The notes beneath the pieces are model-generated. The model saw only the letters and a program-made list of their open reading frames with translations, was not told where the DNA came from and did no database searches. DNA of 64,000 nt, taken from Papio anubis. Its lineage: Eukaryota; Chordata; Mammalia; Primates; Cercopithecidae. Positions 36,883 to 49,584 of the stretch are shown here, piece by piece (the stretch's first letter is position 1; each line of letters opens with the position of its first letter). The stretch covers positions 2,193,501 through 2,257,500 of the forward strand of contig NC_044977.1 in assembly GCF_008728515.1 (NCBI RefSeq), in the 5' to 3' direction. A program made the position numbers and the translations under genes.

Positions 36883-38249
36883 TGTATATATATATGTATA
36901 TATGAGATAAAATGAGTGAACTGATATTGAGATTTCAATTAAGAAAAAGCAAAAAAGTGACAAGTGGACTTTTCAGCCCGGGACTCTTTAGTTATGTCCA
37001 TATGGATAGTCTCAACAGAGAGGTGGAATGAAAGTCTATATGGACTTAACTGAAGCAAGTATGCGAAATGAGGAAGTAAAGGAATTACAGAAAACTCTTC
37101 AAAATGCTTACTATTAATATGGATTGAAAATATATGTGGAGAGGAGATGGAGGATATTGGATATTTAAAGGCTTATAGGAATGATTTAGTAGAAGGAGAG
37201 AAATTTCGGATGCAGGAGAGAGAGAAGATATTTGCCTAGTGGGGTATCAACTTTTGATAGAGGGAAGGGCAATTCATCAGTAATAACAAAATAAAGGAAA
37301 GAGAGAAAAATGCTACTCAAATTTTATGATGCGAAGATGGAGGAGGTTTTTCTTCTGTTTGTGTTTATTTTCTTGTCAGCAGACAGCACGAGGCTGGAGA
37401 AAGTATGTAGTGTTCGAGGTAAAAGGAAAAATAATAATTACTTACATAAAGTGTGAAAATAGGCATTGTTGAGTTCTATTGAAATGTATTGTCTTGATTT
37501 TAATTAGCTCAATCAGTAAATATGTTTATTGTTTTGTTCCCACTGATATCAAGGTTTAGGTACAGACCATGAGTAGGCAGATAGGTTTAATAGCCTAATC
37601 AGTATTATATTTTCAAAATACATGTAATACTAAAATAACCAAAGTAAATATTCCCGTTCAAAGAGAAAGGAAAACACAATACAGACAGTGGAAGTGACAA
37701 TGCTGACATCCTGATGGATAGACATTGTGAGGAACCCTATCTTCTGGATGGAGAGTATCTTGAGTAGACCCTGAGCCACTACCTGACAGAACTTTCTTTG
37801 TTTAGTGTTCTCTATGGCTCCTCGTTCTGCCTTCTAACAACTCATCCTTTTCTGTTATTTTTCTGGCTGTAACTGAAATAGGCATTGGCAAATGTGACCA
37901 TCTTGCCCCTGAGCTCTTAGCCCACTTTCTGAACTACATGGTTCACTATAGCTTATAAATAATCAGTCTCTTCTGTGAGGCTGCTAATTCTTTGTTAAAA
38001 AAATAAATAAATAAATCTCTCTCTAAAACCTTTTTAATAATCTTGTCTAGTATATTCCAGTGACCTCCATGTGTCAAAATCTAGGCTCACTGTTCTTTTC
38101 CGAATAGTGTTCTTTTTTCTAGGCATTATTCATAATTTGTGATGTGTGTTTGCTTTCTTAACCCTATCCGCTCTTGTTAGACTTAGTAATGAGTAGGTAC
38201 CTTGAGCATAATGTTTTTCAGAGGGAAAGCCATAGGCTTTGTCAATTTT
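36883..38249. other. Unassigned DNA, first part probably old repeat
   Basis: 36900-37400 looks like the continuation of the old repeat before the Alu. The rest is unassigned, with an (AAAT)n run at 37999-38015. Confidence 0.4.
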
Positions 38250-38598
38250 CCTAGAGCATTTTTTTCCCCGATTCAAAGTATATGCTTGGGATTATATCCT
38301 GGGTCCTTTTTCAGGAATACCACACAACCAAATCTGAAGCGGTAATAGTAAGGCTGTTGGCCATTTCCTTGATCAAATTCAGCTGCAACTCTAAAATTGT
38401 GAGCAGGCCCTTTTAGATCCATGGTCTTCTCATCTTTATGTTCTACCTTTTGGGGTTGAGAAGTAGTTGCCTCTTTCAACCCTGAAATACCCTGATATTA
38501 TCCATCCCTTCAATGCCTTCTTGAGCTTACCAAGTCTTTTCTGAGCTTATCCATTTCTTGAAAACATTGTGAAATGCAGAGGCTTTGTTTTCTGCCAT
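38250..38598 (-). pseudogene. Possible decayed processed pseudogene, identity unknown
   Basis: On the minus strand an ATG at 38598 opens a short reading frame (MAENKASAFHNVFKKW...) that soon stops. A second frame at 38479-38273 then encodes 68 residues rich in charged and aromatic residues, including 'NGQQPYYYRFRFGCVVFLK'. Two successive frames on one strand without a repeat match would fit a frameshifted gene copy. I see no convincing A-tail or target duplication, and I do not recognise the protein. Chance ORFs remain the more likely explanation. Confidence 0.22.
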
Positions 38599-40378
38599 TT
38601 TCTAGAGCTACAGGCTGATCTTCTTTCTAAGTTACAAAATAAAACAGTTTTATCCAATATTTTATTACTTCAAAACTCTAATCCTATTACATCTACCCTT
38701 CACATTTTATCTAATTCCTCACCAATATATCACTAAAAACAGTACCACATATTTTAGTTTTTTTTTCACGTGAGCAACACTCCTCCATGTACAAAGTTTA
38801 GTATTTTTAGTAGCAGATAGTTCCAAGGTCTCTTACTCACACTGCAGTTTAAAAGCAGGCATTACATGAGGTCCTGGGCAAAATTAGACTCTATCATTGC
38901 ACATGCTTTTAAAATCTCTGTGGCAGGAAAGAGGACATTGGGATTTCATGTTTGGTTGTTAGAATGTCTTCCTGAGAATAAAGCGATTGCTTTGTTTATA
39001 TTTTGTTAGCCAAAGCAAGTCACATTGCCAAACTAAACTTCAAATTGTGCAGGAGAATGCAATCCTACCAAACCTAGAAGGAGACGAGTCCCAGAATATT
39101 GGTGAAAAGCCATAACAACTAACACATAGACTATTAAAAATATTTGTTAAAAGAATGAGAAGTTGCTGCAAGGAAGAAAACCAAAATAAAACACATGGAT
39201 ATGTGTTTTTCTTTTTTTCTTGTAATAAGAGGCAATGACAAGGTACCTAATGATTTGGTTAGCACAGAGCCACAAGACTGGAAGGAAATTATTTACCTGG
39301 GTAAAAATACAAACATAACTTGTGGGTGACCTGTTCAAAAAAATTTGAATTCAAAAGCAGATGTCTAATAGCAATTAACTGGAGCAATAGATGATTAAAA
39401 ACCTCTTTCTGAGAGTGAAGACATCATATAAAATAGTATAGTTACAAATAGCCTGATTAAAGAAGTATTTAGTTGTACAAGAAACCATGTCATAATCGGA
39501 TATATTAACTTTCCTTTCTCCTTCAAATGAGATATTCTCCTTGTATAGGTAGGAGTCGAAGCAGGTAATGCAATGGAAAGATGTCTGGACTGGAGTCATG
39601 AGATCTCCTTACAAGCTTCAGTGTATCATAAAGAAGTGTCTTTCAAACTTGAGTTCCTCACAGTCTGTTGTGGTTGTCCCTTAGAAACAATACTAAATTC
39701 TCCATCCACTGCGTCTGGCTCTGCCCCTAAGGCTCAATTGAAAATGTCTACTATAAGTTATTTTTCTCTCTGTCCACATTGTTTCTTTATTATTTTATAT
39801 GTTCTTCACAAGTCACCAAGATGATCGCCTACCAATTAGTCGCTTTATTTCCAGAGTGCCTCCCTCTTCCCCAACTCCCCAAACTCACTTCCCGCATGGT
39901 TTCAAGAGTGATCTAGCCTGCAGAAATGCTTGCTGTTTGTTTAATTGAACTAAATGTTCTTGAATGATGTTCTCTATCAATTTGGAAGCAGGTTGGGTGC
40001 GGATTCTAAGAAGAGAACAAATATTTTTGGTTTATTTGTTTTTGGAATCCATACCTACATCATCACAAGGAAAAACTATTTTGTGAGGTATTTCTATCCT
40101 TCCTGTCAGGACCAAGTTTAAGTGTTTTCATAAACATAATCTAATAATTAAAGTCATACCAAATGATATGCTTCCAGATGCTATGCCCTCATATATTGGT
40201 TTAGTTCAGAAGACCTTCATGTTGAAAGTTTGAAAATATTTGAGAGTAGAATGCCCACAACTCTCCTTTTCTTCTAGAAAAAGTGTGACAGATGAGGAGG
40301 TATGCTACATTCCAAAAGAACTGCTTGAGTGTTCTAATTTATGAAGACAAATCCAGAAAATATGTGTGGGAATGGCTA
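38599..40378. other. Unassigned DNA
   Basis: No gene recognised. 39545-39610 has a faint resemblance to the start of a MIR. Confidence 0.4.
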
Positions 40379-41034
40379 CTAGTGAGAGGTGACAATGGGC
40401 TAGCAGCCCTCACTCTCAGCGACTCCTCAGCCTCCGGCCTTGGCTTCCATTCTGGCAGTGCTTGAGAAGCCCTTCAGCCCACCACAGCACCGTGGGAGCC
40501 CCTCTCTGGGCTGCCTGAAGCCAGAGCCTCCTCCCTCTGCTTGTGGGGAGGTGTGGAGGGAGAGGCGTGGGTGGGAACCGGGGTTGCACTCGCAGGCCCT
40601 GTGTGAGCACACAGGAGCAGCCAGCAGGCACCCCCGGCCCAGGGCAGTGAGGGGCTTAGCACCTGGGCCAGCAGCTGCAGAGGTTGCACCGGGTCCCCCA
40701 GCAGTGCTGGCCCATGGGCACTGCACTCAAATTCTGGCCGAATTTAGCTGCTTCCCTGCGGTGCAGGGCTCGGGACCTGCAGCCCACCATGTCTGAGCTC
40801 CCCACCTGCAGTGGACTATAGCGCAGCCTGAGCCTCCCGGAAAGGTGGGCGCAGCCCCCCGCTCCATGGCACCGGTCCCATGGACAGTCCAAGGGCTGAG
40901 GAGTGCAGGCACGACTAGGGACTGGTGGGCAGCTCTGCCTGCAGCCTTGGTGCAGGATCCACTGGGTGAAGCCAGCTGGGCTCCTGAACTAGATGGGGAC
41001 TTGGAGAACTTTTATATCTAGCCAGAGGATTGTA

Positions 41035-41260
41035 AATACACCAATCAGCACTCAGTGTCTAGCTCAGGGTTTGTGAACACACCAATTGATACTCTGTATC
41101 TAGCTAACTCTGTATCTAGCTACCTAGCTCTCTGTGACTCTGTGTCTAGCTCAAGGATTGTAAACACACCAATCAGCACTCTGTCAAAACGGACCAATCA
41201 GCTCTCTGTAAAATAGACCAATCAGCTCTCTGTAAAATGGACCAATCAGCAGGATGGGGG
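41035..41260 (+). promoter_or_regulatory. LTR12 U3 repeat array with six CCAAT motifs
   Basis: CCAAT occurs near 41041, 41083, 41169, 41194, 41218 and 41243, most within 'accaatcag'. The last three are spaced about 25 bp apart by a 'ctctgtaaaatgg' unit. In HERV9 LTRs such arrays are known to bind NF-Y. A GATA motif (41267-41271) and the TATA-like box follow immediately. Confidence 0.75.
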
Positions 41261-41273
41261 GGACAGATAAGGG

Positions 41274-41281
41274 AATAAAAG
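41274..41281 (+). promoter_or_regulatory. LTR12 TATA-like box
   Basis: 'aataaaag' is followed by 'caggctgtcggggccc', the usual position of the LTR12 core promoter. Transcription would run rightward, starting about 25-30 bp downstream. Confidence 0.7.
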
Positions 41282-41359
41282 CAGGCTGTCGGGGCCCATC
41301 TGCGGCAACCCGCTGGGGTACCCTTCCACGCGGAGGGAGCTTGGTTTTTTAGCTTTTGG

Positions 41360-41365
41360 AATAAA
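41360..41365 (+). terminator. LTR12 polyadenylation signal AATAAA
   Basis: 'ggaataaatcttgctgttgc' lies about 85 bp after the TATA-like box, as expected for the R region. Confidence 0.7.
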
Positions 41366-41622
41366 TCTTGCTGTTGCTCACTCTGTGGGTCCAGGCTGCC
41401 CTTATGAGCTGTAACACTCACCACAGAGGTCTACAGATTCACTCCTGAAGCCAGTGAGACAATGAACACATCAGAAGGAAGAAGCTCCACACACATCTGA
41501 ATGTCTAAAGGAACAAACTTTGGACACACCATCTTAAAGAACTGTAACACTCACTGCAAGGGTCCGCAGCTTCGTTCTTGAAGTGGGTGAGACAAAGAAC
41601 CCACGAATTGCAGACACACTAG

Positions 41623-42210
41623 GGGTAAAGAATAATAGTGGAAGAAACAAAAAGTTGGATCAGCTGAAGTTATGGATACGGGCTGAGTAAGTAGAGACTC
41701 TGTATTTAATATTGCAGCTCAGGGAGTTAGAATGGGCTTAAAACCATTTGATTCATTGGCTCTAACATGAACCAAAAAGTGGTCCACAGTGAGCAAATTT
41801 GGAAATGCCAGCCCTGTAAGGCATGGGGAGCTCGGAATATTAGATTCGTCATTTAAGATTTACCCACCAAGGTGGGAGGATCCAGAAGGCATACATTTCA
41901 CCAATACTGTGAGAAATAAATTGGTGAGAGGAGTCTTGGCATCCTTGTAGAGCTCTGTCATCACTCCTCTACAGTCAAGATCTTACGGTGGGAACTTCAG
42001 TCACTGAATTGGGAAACCTAAATGCAATGGGAGCAATTGGATCCCAAGGTGGCGGGGGCCAAGTGGTACCACACAGCTGCTGAAGGCAAAGAGAATGTGG
42101 TTACCATAGCAGATGGTAGAGTCAAAACAGCAATCAGAAGAGTCTGGCGCATGTAGAGCTAGCATGGCTGGTTGATCATAGTGTTCCTACAAGTGAAATA
42201 TACAGGATTC
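41623..42210. other. Unassigned DNA
   Basis: No gene or repeat recognised. Confidence 0.4.
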
Positions 42211-42570
42211 TGTCTTAGTCCATTCAGGCTCGTATAACAAAATACCATAAACTGAGTAGTTTATAAAACCACAGAAATTTATTTCTTACATTGCTGGAGC
42301 CTGGAAAGTCCAAAGTCAAGACACTGGGAGATTTGCTGTCCACTGAGGGCCTGTTTCCTTACAGTTGACTGTCTTCTCCCTGTAACCTCATATAATGAAA
42401 TGAGGAGAAATCCCTGCCAGTTCTCCAGAAAAGAACTAACTTCATTCATAAAGGAGGTGTACGCCTGACCTGATCACCTCCGTAAGGCCCCCACATCCTA
42501 ATATCATCACTTTGGGGATTAGAATTTCAATATATAATTTTTGGGGGTACATAGCATTCAGTTCATTGCA
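42211..42570 (-). mobile_element. MaLR/MLT-like LTR, antisense, near full length
   Basis: 'tgtcttagtccattcaggct', 'ataacaaaataccataaact', 'aatttatttcttacattgct', 'atcacctccgtaaggccccc' and 'ttcagttcattgca' are in the expected reversed order. Confidence 0.7.
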
Positions 42571-45376
42571 GAGGCCTGTTAAATTCTTATTTCTTCTATA
42601 GAAGCGGAAAAGTTCTAGGTCAAGGAACAAAAATCCGACCTGAATTATACAACCAAGAGTCATAAGCCCTCAATTGTCAGACTTTAGTCAGAACTCATTG
42701 AATTAAGGTGAAGTCTTAAGAAAGAACCCTAGGATGCTGCCAAAAATGCAGACTATCAGTCTTTCTCCCAACCCTCCCTAAAGGAAGCTTTGATTTTAGG
42801 ATGGTGTGTCAACTTCTAAGTACTTTAAATATTGAATTAGAAACTGGAATTTCTATAATAAATTCCTATAATAAAGAAATGTAGATATACTTAAGATGTT
42901 TAAATGTAAACATGTTTTCTTATTAATTATACAACTGGTAACATATTTTTTAAAATTCTATCACAATTGTAAAAGACTATGGTGTGTTTTCTATTAGATA
43001 GCTATGATAAAAAATAATGTTGATGCTCACATTTATTTAGAGCTCTGTTTTGGTATTTGAACTTTATTTGTGTTCTAGGTTATTTCTCAAATGAGAAACT
43101 TAATTTGATGTATGCATATTTGAATATTGGCCTGATTGGACATATTCAAAATTATGATTTTTTTCTCAATATAATTCACAATAACTATTATCCTGAATAG
43201 GCAATCTGCAACTTTTTTATTACCTCTCAATTTTCTTTAAAATTTTCGATCCTTAATATAAAAATTAGAGCATAGAAGATTTAAACATGAACCTATTACA
43301 AAAAAAAAATCCGCACTCTTGGCTTTGATTTTTACAGTAGTACAGATGTGTACATATATGCTCAGGGCAAAACGTCCTAGTCAATTTCACTTCCATGATT
43401 CCATGATGGGGGGAAGTAATATATCTTTGATTTTGGTTCACATGTTTTTGATTCAAATATCTAGCAACATTCTATTCCATAATTTGAAAATAAATTTAAG
43501 GATTTTTAACAGTAAAATCATAATCTCTATTATCCGACCCTTAGGTGATTGAATTAGATAGAATTTCATAATTTGATCCACTTCAGAATTATAATGTGTT
43601 GTCAATAATAATATTTATGGTTAAATTTTAAAATGTAATAGAAGAAACACAGTGAGCCTGACAACGCTTGTTACTAGTTGTAGAGTTCTGATGGAAGGAT
43701 AGGGTATTTTATAGAATCAGCATGCCAAGGAGAAATATCTCCACTTGTAAGCTTTGTCACAGGAGATTAATTAACACAGTAATATCACGTCTTAATAGAA
43801 CACCTTCATATAATTTTGCAGAGCTGAGATTGAGTGTCACTAATATAAGGTAATTAAAAGTAAGTATATTATCAAAACTAACATACAATCTGAAATGGTC
43901 TAGCAAAAAGGCATATATTTTCCTCAAAAAGGGGAAAATATATTCGACTAAGTTTTTCATGTAGAATAGAAAACTTTTTTGATGGGGCGTGATCTATACC
44001 TTGTTTTATAAAATTTCACTACTAGGCATTGTAAAGAAGCACTATATATAAGAAAATCTATTATTCTGAACCATCAACACTTGTACACTTGCTATTTTTG
44101 TCTGAAAAATGTAGCAAAATAAAACTCAATTTGTGAATTGAATTTTCTATAATATAACTTCTGATAAATTCGTTAAAGTGTATTCTGCTTGGCAAATTTC
44201 CTTAATTTACATTATACAGTTTCAAATAACCTTGGTCAATATTCTAAATCAGCTAGCACCCAACTACACACCTTTAAAAAGAAGCTTGAATAAGTATTTT
44301 TCTCAGAAGGAAAAACGTGTACTTGTATTCTCTTCTTTAATAATTAAAATTATGATTCTATAAGATAACACTAGTTTTTTTTTTCATTTAGTGACCTCAC
44401 AAAATGATGTTTTCAATTTTTAATTGTTGACAGGACATTTTAAGCAATAAGTATCAGAAAACATCAAAAAAAAAAAAAAGACACCTGTGACATCTATTGA
44501 AAAAAACACTTTTTTCTTTTTATAAAATTGAGATAATCCAGAAAATGTTGCAGTGACATTGTTACAGTTCAACTAGAAGTATCTATTTTTTAACTGTTTT
44601 GCCTTGATTCCTTCATTAGTTATTAAAGTTTGCTTAGGCTCTGAGCATTATTTCTCACTTAATGTATATTATTCCTATTATTGATGTATCTATTAAGTTG
44701 AGACATTAAAAAATAAATCAGGGGAAAAAAAACACTGCTTAGGCAAATAAGCCATATAATTATTTCTATCTAGACACAAAGAAGGTCATATAAAATGGGA
44801 AAATTCATAGGACTTAAATGCATGGAAGGGGAAAACTCTAAAACTTTATTTAATATGAACATATAAAATTTAATAATTTTGCTCTGAAAGGCACCATGAA
44901 TCTGTAAGGTAAGCCTAATTCTTTTTTATATTGTGAATTTTCTTTTTAAGCAAAAGTGTATGTCCTTTTTTCTCCCTCGTTCACTGTAGAATAAAGCACT
45001 TTAGAAAAAGCAGAAAGTATCCTTCTCTCATCTCCCATTTCTCTCTACAATTCTGAGTGTGCTCACTTAATCGCACAGGAGCTACAAGATTTCTGCTTTA
45101 AAATGTTTATCAATACCATCTGAAATAGCAAGTCTATTGACACCATTTTTCCAATAGTATGGGCTCACTCTGTATGTCTGTTCATACTTTGGTAATTCTT
45201 GCAGTCTTTCATTTTTAAAAACTATTTGTATATCTGTATTGGTGATTTGTGATCAGAGATCTTTGATGTTAGTATTGTAACTGTTTTGGTGTGCCATGAA
45301 TTTCACCCATGTAAGATGGCTAATTTCACCCATACTCGTGTGTTTTCTGTCTGCTCTATCAACTGGCTGTTTCCCA

Positions 45377-45379
<3 letters not shown>
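42571..45379. other. Unassigned AT-rich DNA
   Basis: About 2.8 kb of AT-rich sequence with no recognised gene. A run of A lies at 44467-44479. Confidence 0.4.

Positions 45380-45430
<51 letters not shown>
45380..45430. repeat. (TC)25 microsatellite next to a C run
   Basis: About 25 pure TC units followed by 'gccccccaccc'. It underlies the 101-103 codon ORFs on both strands here, which are not genes. Confidence 0.97.
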
Positions 45431-45432
<2 letters not shown>

Positions 45433-45744
45433 CCCCCACCCTTTGGGTCTGCATATTCCCTGAGATACAATGTTGAAATTAGGCCAATTAATGACCCTAC
45501 AATGACCTCTAAGTGTTCAGACGCAAGAAGGAGCCACAAGTGTGACGGTACCTGCTCTTTCTTTTGCTCAGAGGGCTTCTGCTTTGGCTCTAGTTGACAT
45601 TCCCTCATCAGTCAGGCTGTCTCATGTAGGTCCTCCTTGGCTACCCAATTTAAAGTAATGCCTACATTGACTGTTTTCCACATTATTCCTCATAATACAT
45701 TTTTAACATCTAAAATTATCTTGTTTATTTACTCTTTACTTCCA
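45431..45744. other. Unassigned DNA
   Basis: No gene or repeat recognised. Confidence 0.4.
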
Positions 45745-45885
45745 CATTGTCTGTCAATCCTCAGTTAAGTTTCATAAAGGCAAAGAGCTTGTCTTGTGTT
45801 GCACAGCACTGAGAATATGCCTGCCACAAAGTACGTGTCCCACAAATATTCTGTAATGAGTAAATGAATGAATGAAATAATTAAC
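45745..45885 (+). mobile_element. L2 LINE 3' end fragment
   Basis: 'ataaaggcaaagagcttgtc', 'ttgcacagcactgagaatat', 'cctgccacaaagtacgtgtc' and 'aatgaatgaatgaa' follow the L2 3' end. Confidence 0.65.
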
Positions 45886-46979
45886 GAAGACTGGTCTTGA
45901 TGCACATTCTTCATGTTTCTAACAATATATAAACTGGATGATGTATTTCTCAGTTCTTTAAATCGGTTGACATTAAAATGAAAATAGGAGTTCAGTAACA
46001 GAAACCAGTATCAAAGCATAAGTTTGGACTTTGTCTGCACCCTACTTGGCTATATAATGGCAAATATCTGAAACTGCTGTTTCATAACAGAAAGAAATAT
46101 CTTTTAGGATTTAATATGAATCTCAATTTCAATTGGAAATAAATAGTATTGCATGGACCAGCCATTAATTTACATGTAACATTAAATTGCATGATTGAAA
46201 TATGTAAGAATTCAAGGGAAAAAATCCATGATGTCTGGAATGGATTATTAAATGATTTATAGAACTCACTCTAGAATTTAAAAATTTTTTTGTACTTAAT
46301 CTGAAAAGGAACTTTTTTAAAAAAATAATTCCTGATGCTACAGTGAAATCAATAAACAGAATGTTTAAGAAGAAGAAAGTGGTAAAGCTAGTGGGGTATT
46401 TGGCAGCAGAATATAATGAGATTTGTTTTATTGGTTTCAGTTTGCAATGCTGTCTAAGAGCAAGTTATCATTGTCTTTTAAAATGTTTATATGGTCAACA
46501 CTAGCACTGAGCAAATGGGCTTTCGGGCTGGCTTGTTGTTCTACTTAGAGAAAATATAATTCAGACTACAGCCATGGGAATAATTTATTTGCCAGGGTTA
46601 AGATTGCTCCTAGATATATGGCCCTTGTACCAAATATTTAAGAGCAAGAATTTACTGCATTGTCTGCTTTTATAAAAGTTTTATATTCGGAAAAACAGAG
46701 TCTAACTAGAGAAACCAAGTAGAATTAGCAATGGGAGCCAAAATATTTCTTCGTTATGTTCTCCCTACGCATCACAACTAGTCTTTAGAGAACTCCTGTG
46801 AGTAAAGAACAAATTTTGCTATTTCTGTAGTCAATGCAATGAAGATATAAAGTTTGGGATTCACGTTTTGGGGTCTGAACTCTCAAGATCTTTTAGCATC
46901 CCTTAAAAAGTTTTTCCAAAGCTGTTCAACTTAAGGTTAAAGCAAAATTATAAATTCTTTATAGTGATCTAAATCCATG
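45886..46979. other. Unassigned DNA
   Basis: No gene or repeat recognised. Confidence 0.4.
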
Positions 46980-48279
46980 AAATTATGGAAGAGATGTATG
47001 AAAGAATAAGTTAGAATGAGGATAATGATGATGAAGAGGAGTGGGATAAGGGCATTAGAATTGTAGAAGGTGAAGGAAGGTATTACAGCAGTGAAGAAAA
47101 CCAAGATGGGGTACTATCAGGTGGCAGACATTTAGATAAAAGACTCCGTGTTAAAATATGACAATATTATCATGATCCTCTGTGACAATCCTGAGTTAAT
47201 TGATTAAAGAAAGATACTATAAACTACAGAGAAGTCTCTCTTCCTCACATCACATATGCCCAGCTGCTACAGCAGGAGTTTCAGCTGAAGTCAACAGAAT
47301 GGCTTTCTTAGCAGTGAGATCTTTCAGAGAAATGCCCGTTTAAACAATTATTCATTCAATCAGCAAATATTTATTAATCTCTATGACCTAGGTATGGTGA
47401 TATGTGTTGTAAATAAAGTTGTAAACACAACAGACAAGGACCCTTCCTTACAGATGAGATTTGATGAATAGTAAACAAACACAAAATATAAGGAATTACT
47501 ATAGATCACATCAATGTCTAAAGGATATAAAAAGGTTGATATAATAAACAGTAAATATTTACTCTGTCTGGAAAGACTCTTCTGAAGAAGTGATTGAAGG
47601 TTGTTTGAGATGTAATACCAATAAGATGAGAGTGGGCCTACCATACAGTGTATGAAAGAGAGAGAAAAAAATCTAGCAGAAAAAATAATATGTTCAATTA
47701 GAAGTGACCTGTATCTTTAAGGAACAGAAAAACAACAGAAGATCCAAGTGGCTGAAATCTGGTCAAGAAAGCACAATAGTATGAAATGAGGTTGAAAAGG
47801 AAGCAGATTAGAAAAATCAAATCAATAGTGTTTGGATTTTATTCTACCTCCAATGAGACTTTTAAATGAAAAGAGTGCTATAATGTGGTTTATACATTTA
47901 AAACATCACTCTGGCATCTATATGGAGATAGATGAATGAATATGAAGGCAGGGAGACCAGATAGAAGAGAGTTACAGAGAACCGGAAAACATGGCATTGG
48001 CTTGCATAAAGAAGGCAGCTGTGGAGATGAAATGACATAAGACACAGAAATATATCAGATATGAGTAGGACTTCGTGATAAATTACACAGAGTTAGAGAA
48101 GGGAAAGATTCAAGGTTACAGAAAGGAAATAACCAAGGATAAATAGCAAGCTTGAATCACAATGTAATTATCTGAGACGGAAAATATTGAGGTAGGGAAA
48201 AAATTCTTATTTTGAAAGTTGTGGAGAAAGAAGACTAAAGCTTTCCATACAGATTCTTTAGGAGTTTGAGATTGATAGT
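46980..48279 (+). mobile_element. Ancient interspersed repeat, family not named, copy B
   Basis: Starts around 'cattcaatcagcaaatattt', continues with 'acaagacccttcctta'-like text ('gacaaggacccttccttaca') and 'aacatcactctggcatctat', 'gcagggagaccagatagaag'. This is the order seen in the old repeat suspected at 35490-36560. The left boundary is uncertain. Confidence 0.45.
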
Positions 48280-48345
48280 TACTGTGGAATAAATGTTTGT
48301 GTCTCCCAAAATTTACTTGTTGAAAATCTGTTCCCCAATGTGAAG
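48280..48345 (+). mobile_element. Old MaLR/MLT-like LTR, piece 1 of 3
   Basis: 'tactgtggaataaatgtttg' and 'gttgaaaatctgttccccaa' are the 5' end of an LTR of the 42211 family. It is interrupted by the MaLR provirus at 48346 and resumes at 50576. Confidence 0.7.
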
Positions 48346-48683
48346 TGTATTAGTCAGTTTCCACACTGCTGACAAAGACATACTGGAGACCAGGCAATTT
48401 ACAAAAGAAAGGTTTAATGGACCTACAGTTCCACGTGGCTGGGGAGGCCTCACAATCATGGCAGGTGAAAGGCACATCTCACATGGCAGCAGACAAGAGA
48501 AGAGCGCTTGTGCAGGGAAACTCCCACTTATAAAACCTTTACATCTTGTGAGACTTATTCAGTATCATGAGAACAGCATGGAATAGATCTGCCCCCATGA
48601 TTCAATTACCCCCCACATGCTCCCTCCCACAACACATGGGAATGCAAGATGACATTTGGGTGGGGACACAACTAAACCATATA
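48346..48683 (-). repeat. 3' LTR of the MaLR element
   Basis: Begins 'tgtattagtcagtttccaca' and ends 'aaaccatata'. It is clearly the same family as the 5' LTR at 50232 but differs at many positions, so the insertion is old. Confidence 0.88.
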
Positions 48684-49584
48684 ATTCTGCCCCTGGCCTC
48701 TACCAAACCTCACATCCTCACATTTCAAAACCAATCATGCGTTCCCAACAGTCCCCCAAAGTCTTAACTCATTTCAACATTAACTCAAAAGCTCACAGTC
48801 CAAAGTCTCATCTGAGAGAAGGAAAGTACCTTCTGCCTATGAGCCTGTGAAATCAAAAGCAAGTTAGTTACTTCCTAGATACAATGTGGGTACAGGCATT
48901 GGGTAAATACAGCCATTCCAAATGGGAGAAACTGGCCAAACGAGAGGGTTACAGGCCTATGCAAGTCCCAAATCCAATAGGGCAGTCAAATCTTAAAGCT
49001 CTAAAATGATCTCCTTTGACTCCATGTCTCACATCCAGGTGATGCTGATGCAAGAGGTGGGTTCCCATGGTCTTGGGCAGCTGTGCCCCTGTGCCTTTGC
49101 AGGGTACAGTCCCCTTCCTGGCTGCTTTCATGGGCTGGCATTGAGTGTCTGCGACTTTTCCAGGTGCATGGTGCAAGCTGTTGGTGGATCTACCATTCTG
49201 GGGTCTGGACTAAGCAGTGCTCCAGTAGGGATTTTGTGTGGGGGTCCAATCCCACATTTCCCTTCTGCACTGCCCTAACAGAGGTTCTCCATGAGTGACC
49301 TGCCCCTACAGCAAACTTTTGTCTGGCATCCAGGCATTTTCATACATCTTCGGAAATCTAGGCAGAGGTTCCCAAACCCAAATTCTTGACTTCTGTGCAC
49401 TCGCAAACTCAACACCATGTGTAAGCTGCCGAGGCTTGAGGCTTGCACCTTCTGAAGTCACAGTCCAAGCTCTACATTTGCCCCTTTCAGCTATGGATGG
49501 AGTGGCTGGGATGCAGGGCACCAAGCCCCTAGGCTGTACACAGCATGGGGACTCTGGGCCTGACCCATGAAACATTTTTCCCCC

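Larger units (their letters stand above)
40383..41618 (+). mobile_element. Solo LTR12 (HERV9 LTR), full length, with 4-bp TSD
   Basis: A 1,236-bp LTR, from 'tgagaggtgac' to 'ttgcagacaca', inserted between copies of CTAG at 40379-40382 and 41619-41622. The order is typical of LTR12: a GC-rich U3 ('cagcccaccacagcaccgtg', 'gcttagcacctgggccagca'), a tandem array of 'tctagctcagg...caccaatcag' units, a TATA-like 'aataaaag' at 41274-41281, a polyadenylation signal AATAAA at 41360-41365, and a duplicated U5 segment containing 'gtaacactcac'. No gag, pol or env is attached, so this is a solo LTR formed by LTR-LTR recombination. The ORFs of up to 118 codons in the U3 are GC-rich artefacts. Confidence 0.93.

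Noticed and set aside
36459..36938. 159-codon minus-strand ORF, the longest in the window
   Set aside because: It is the antisense reading of an AluY, which is a common source of long false ORFs.
40416..40912. Several overlapping ORFs of up to 118 codons on both strands
   Set aside because: They fall in the GC-rich U3 of the LTR12 solo LTR, where stop codons are rare by composition.
45286..45608. ORFs of 101-103 codons with RE or SL dipeptide runs
   Set aside because: They are produced by the (TC)n microsatellite read on each strand.
48949..49575. Cluster of ORFs on both strands of 71-91 codons
   Set aside because: They lie in the internal region of a MaLR element and are broken; no gag, protease or other motif seen.
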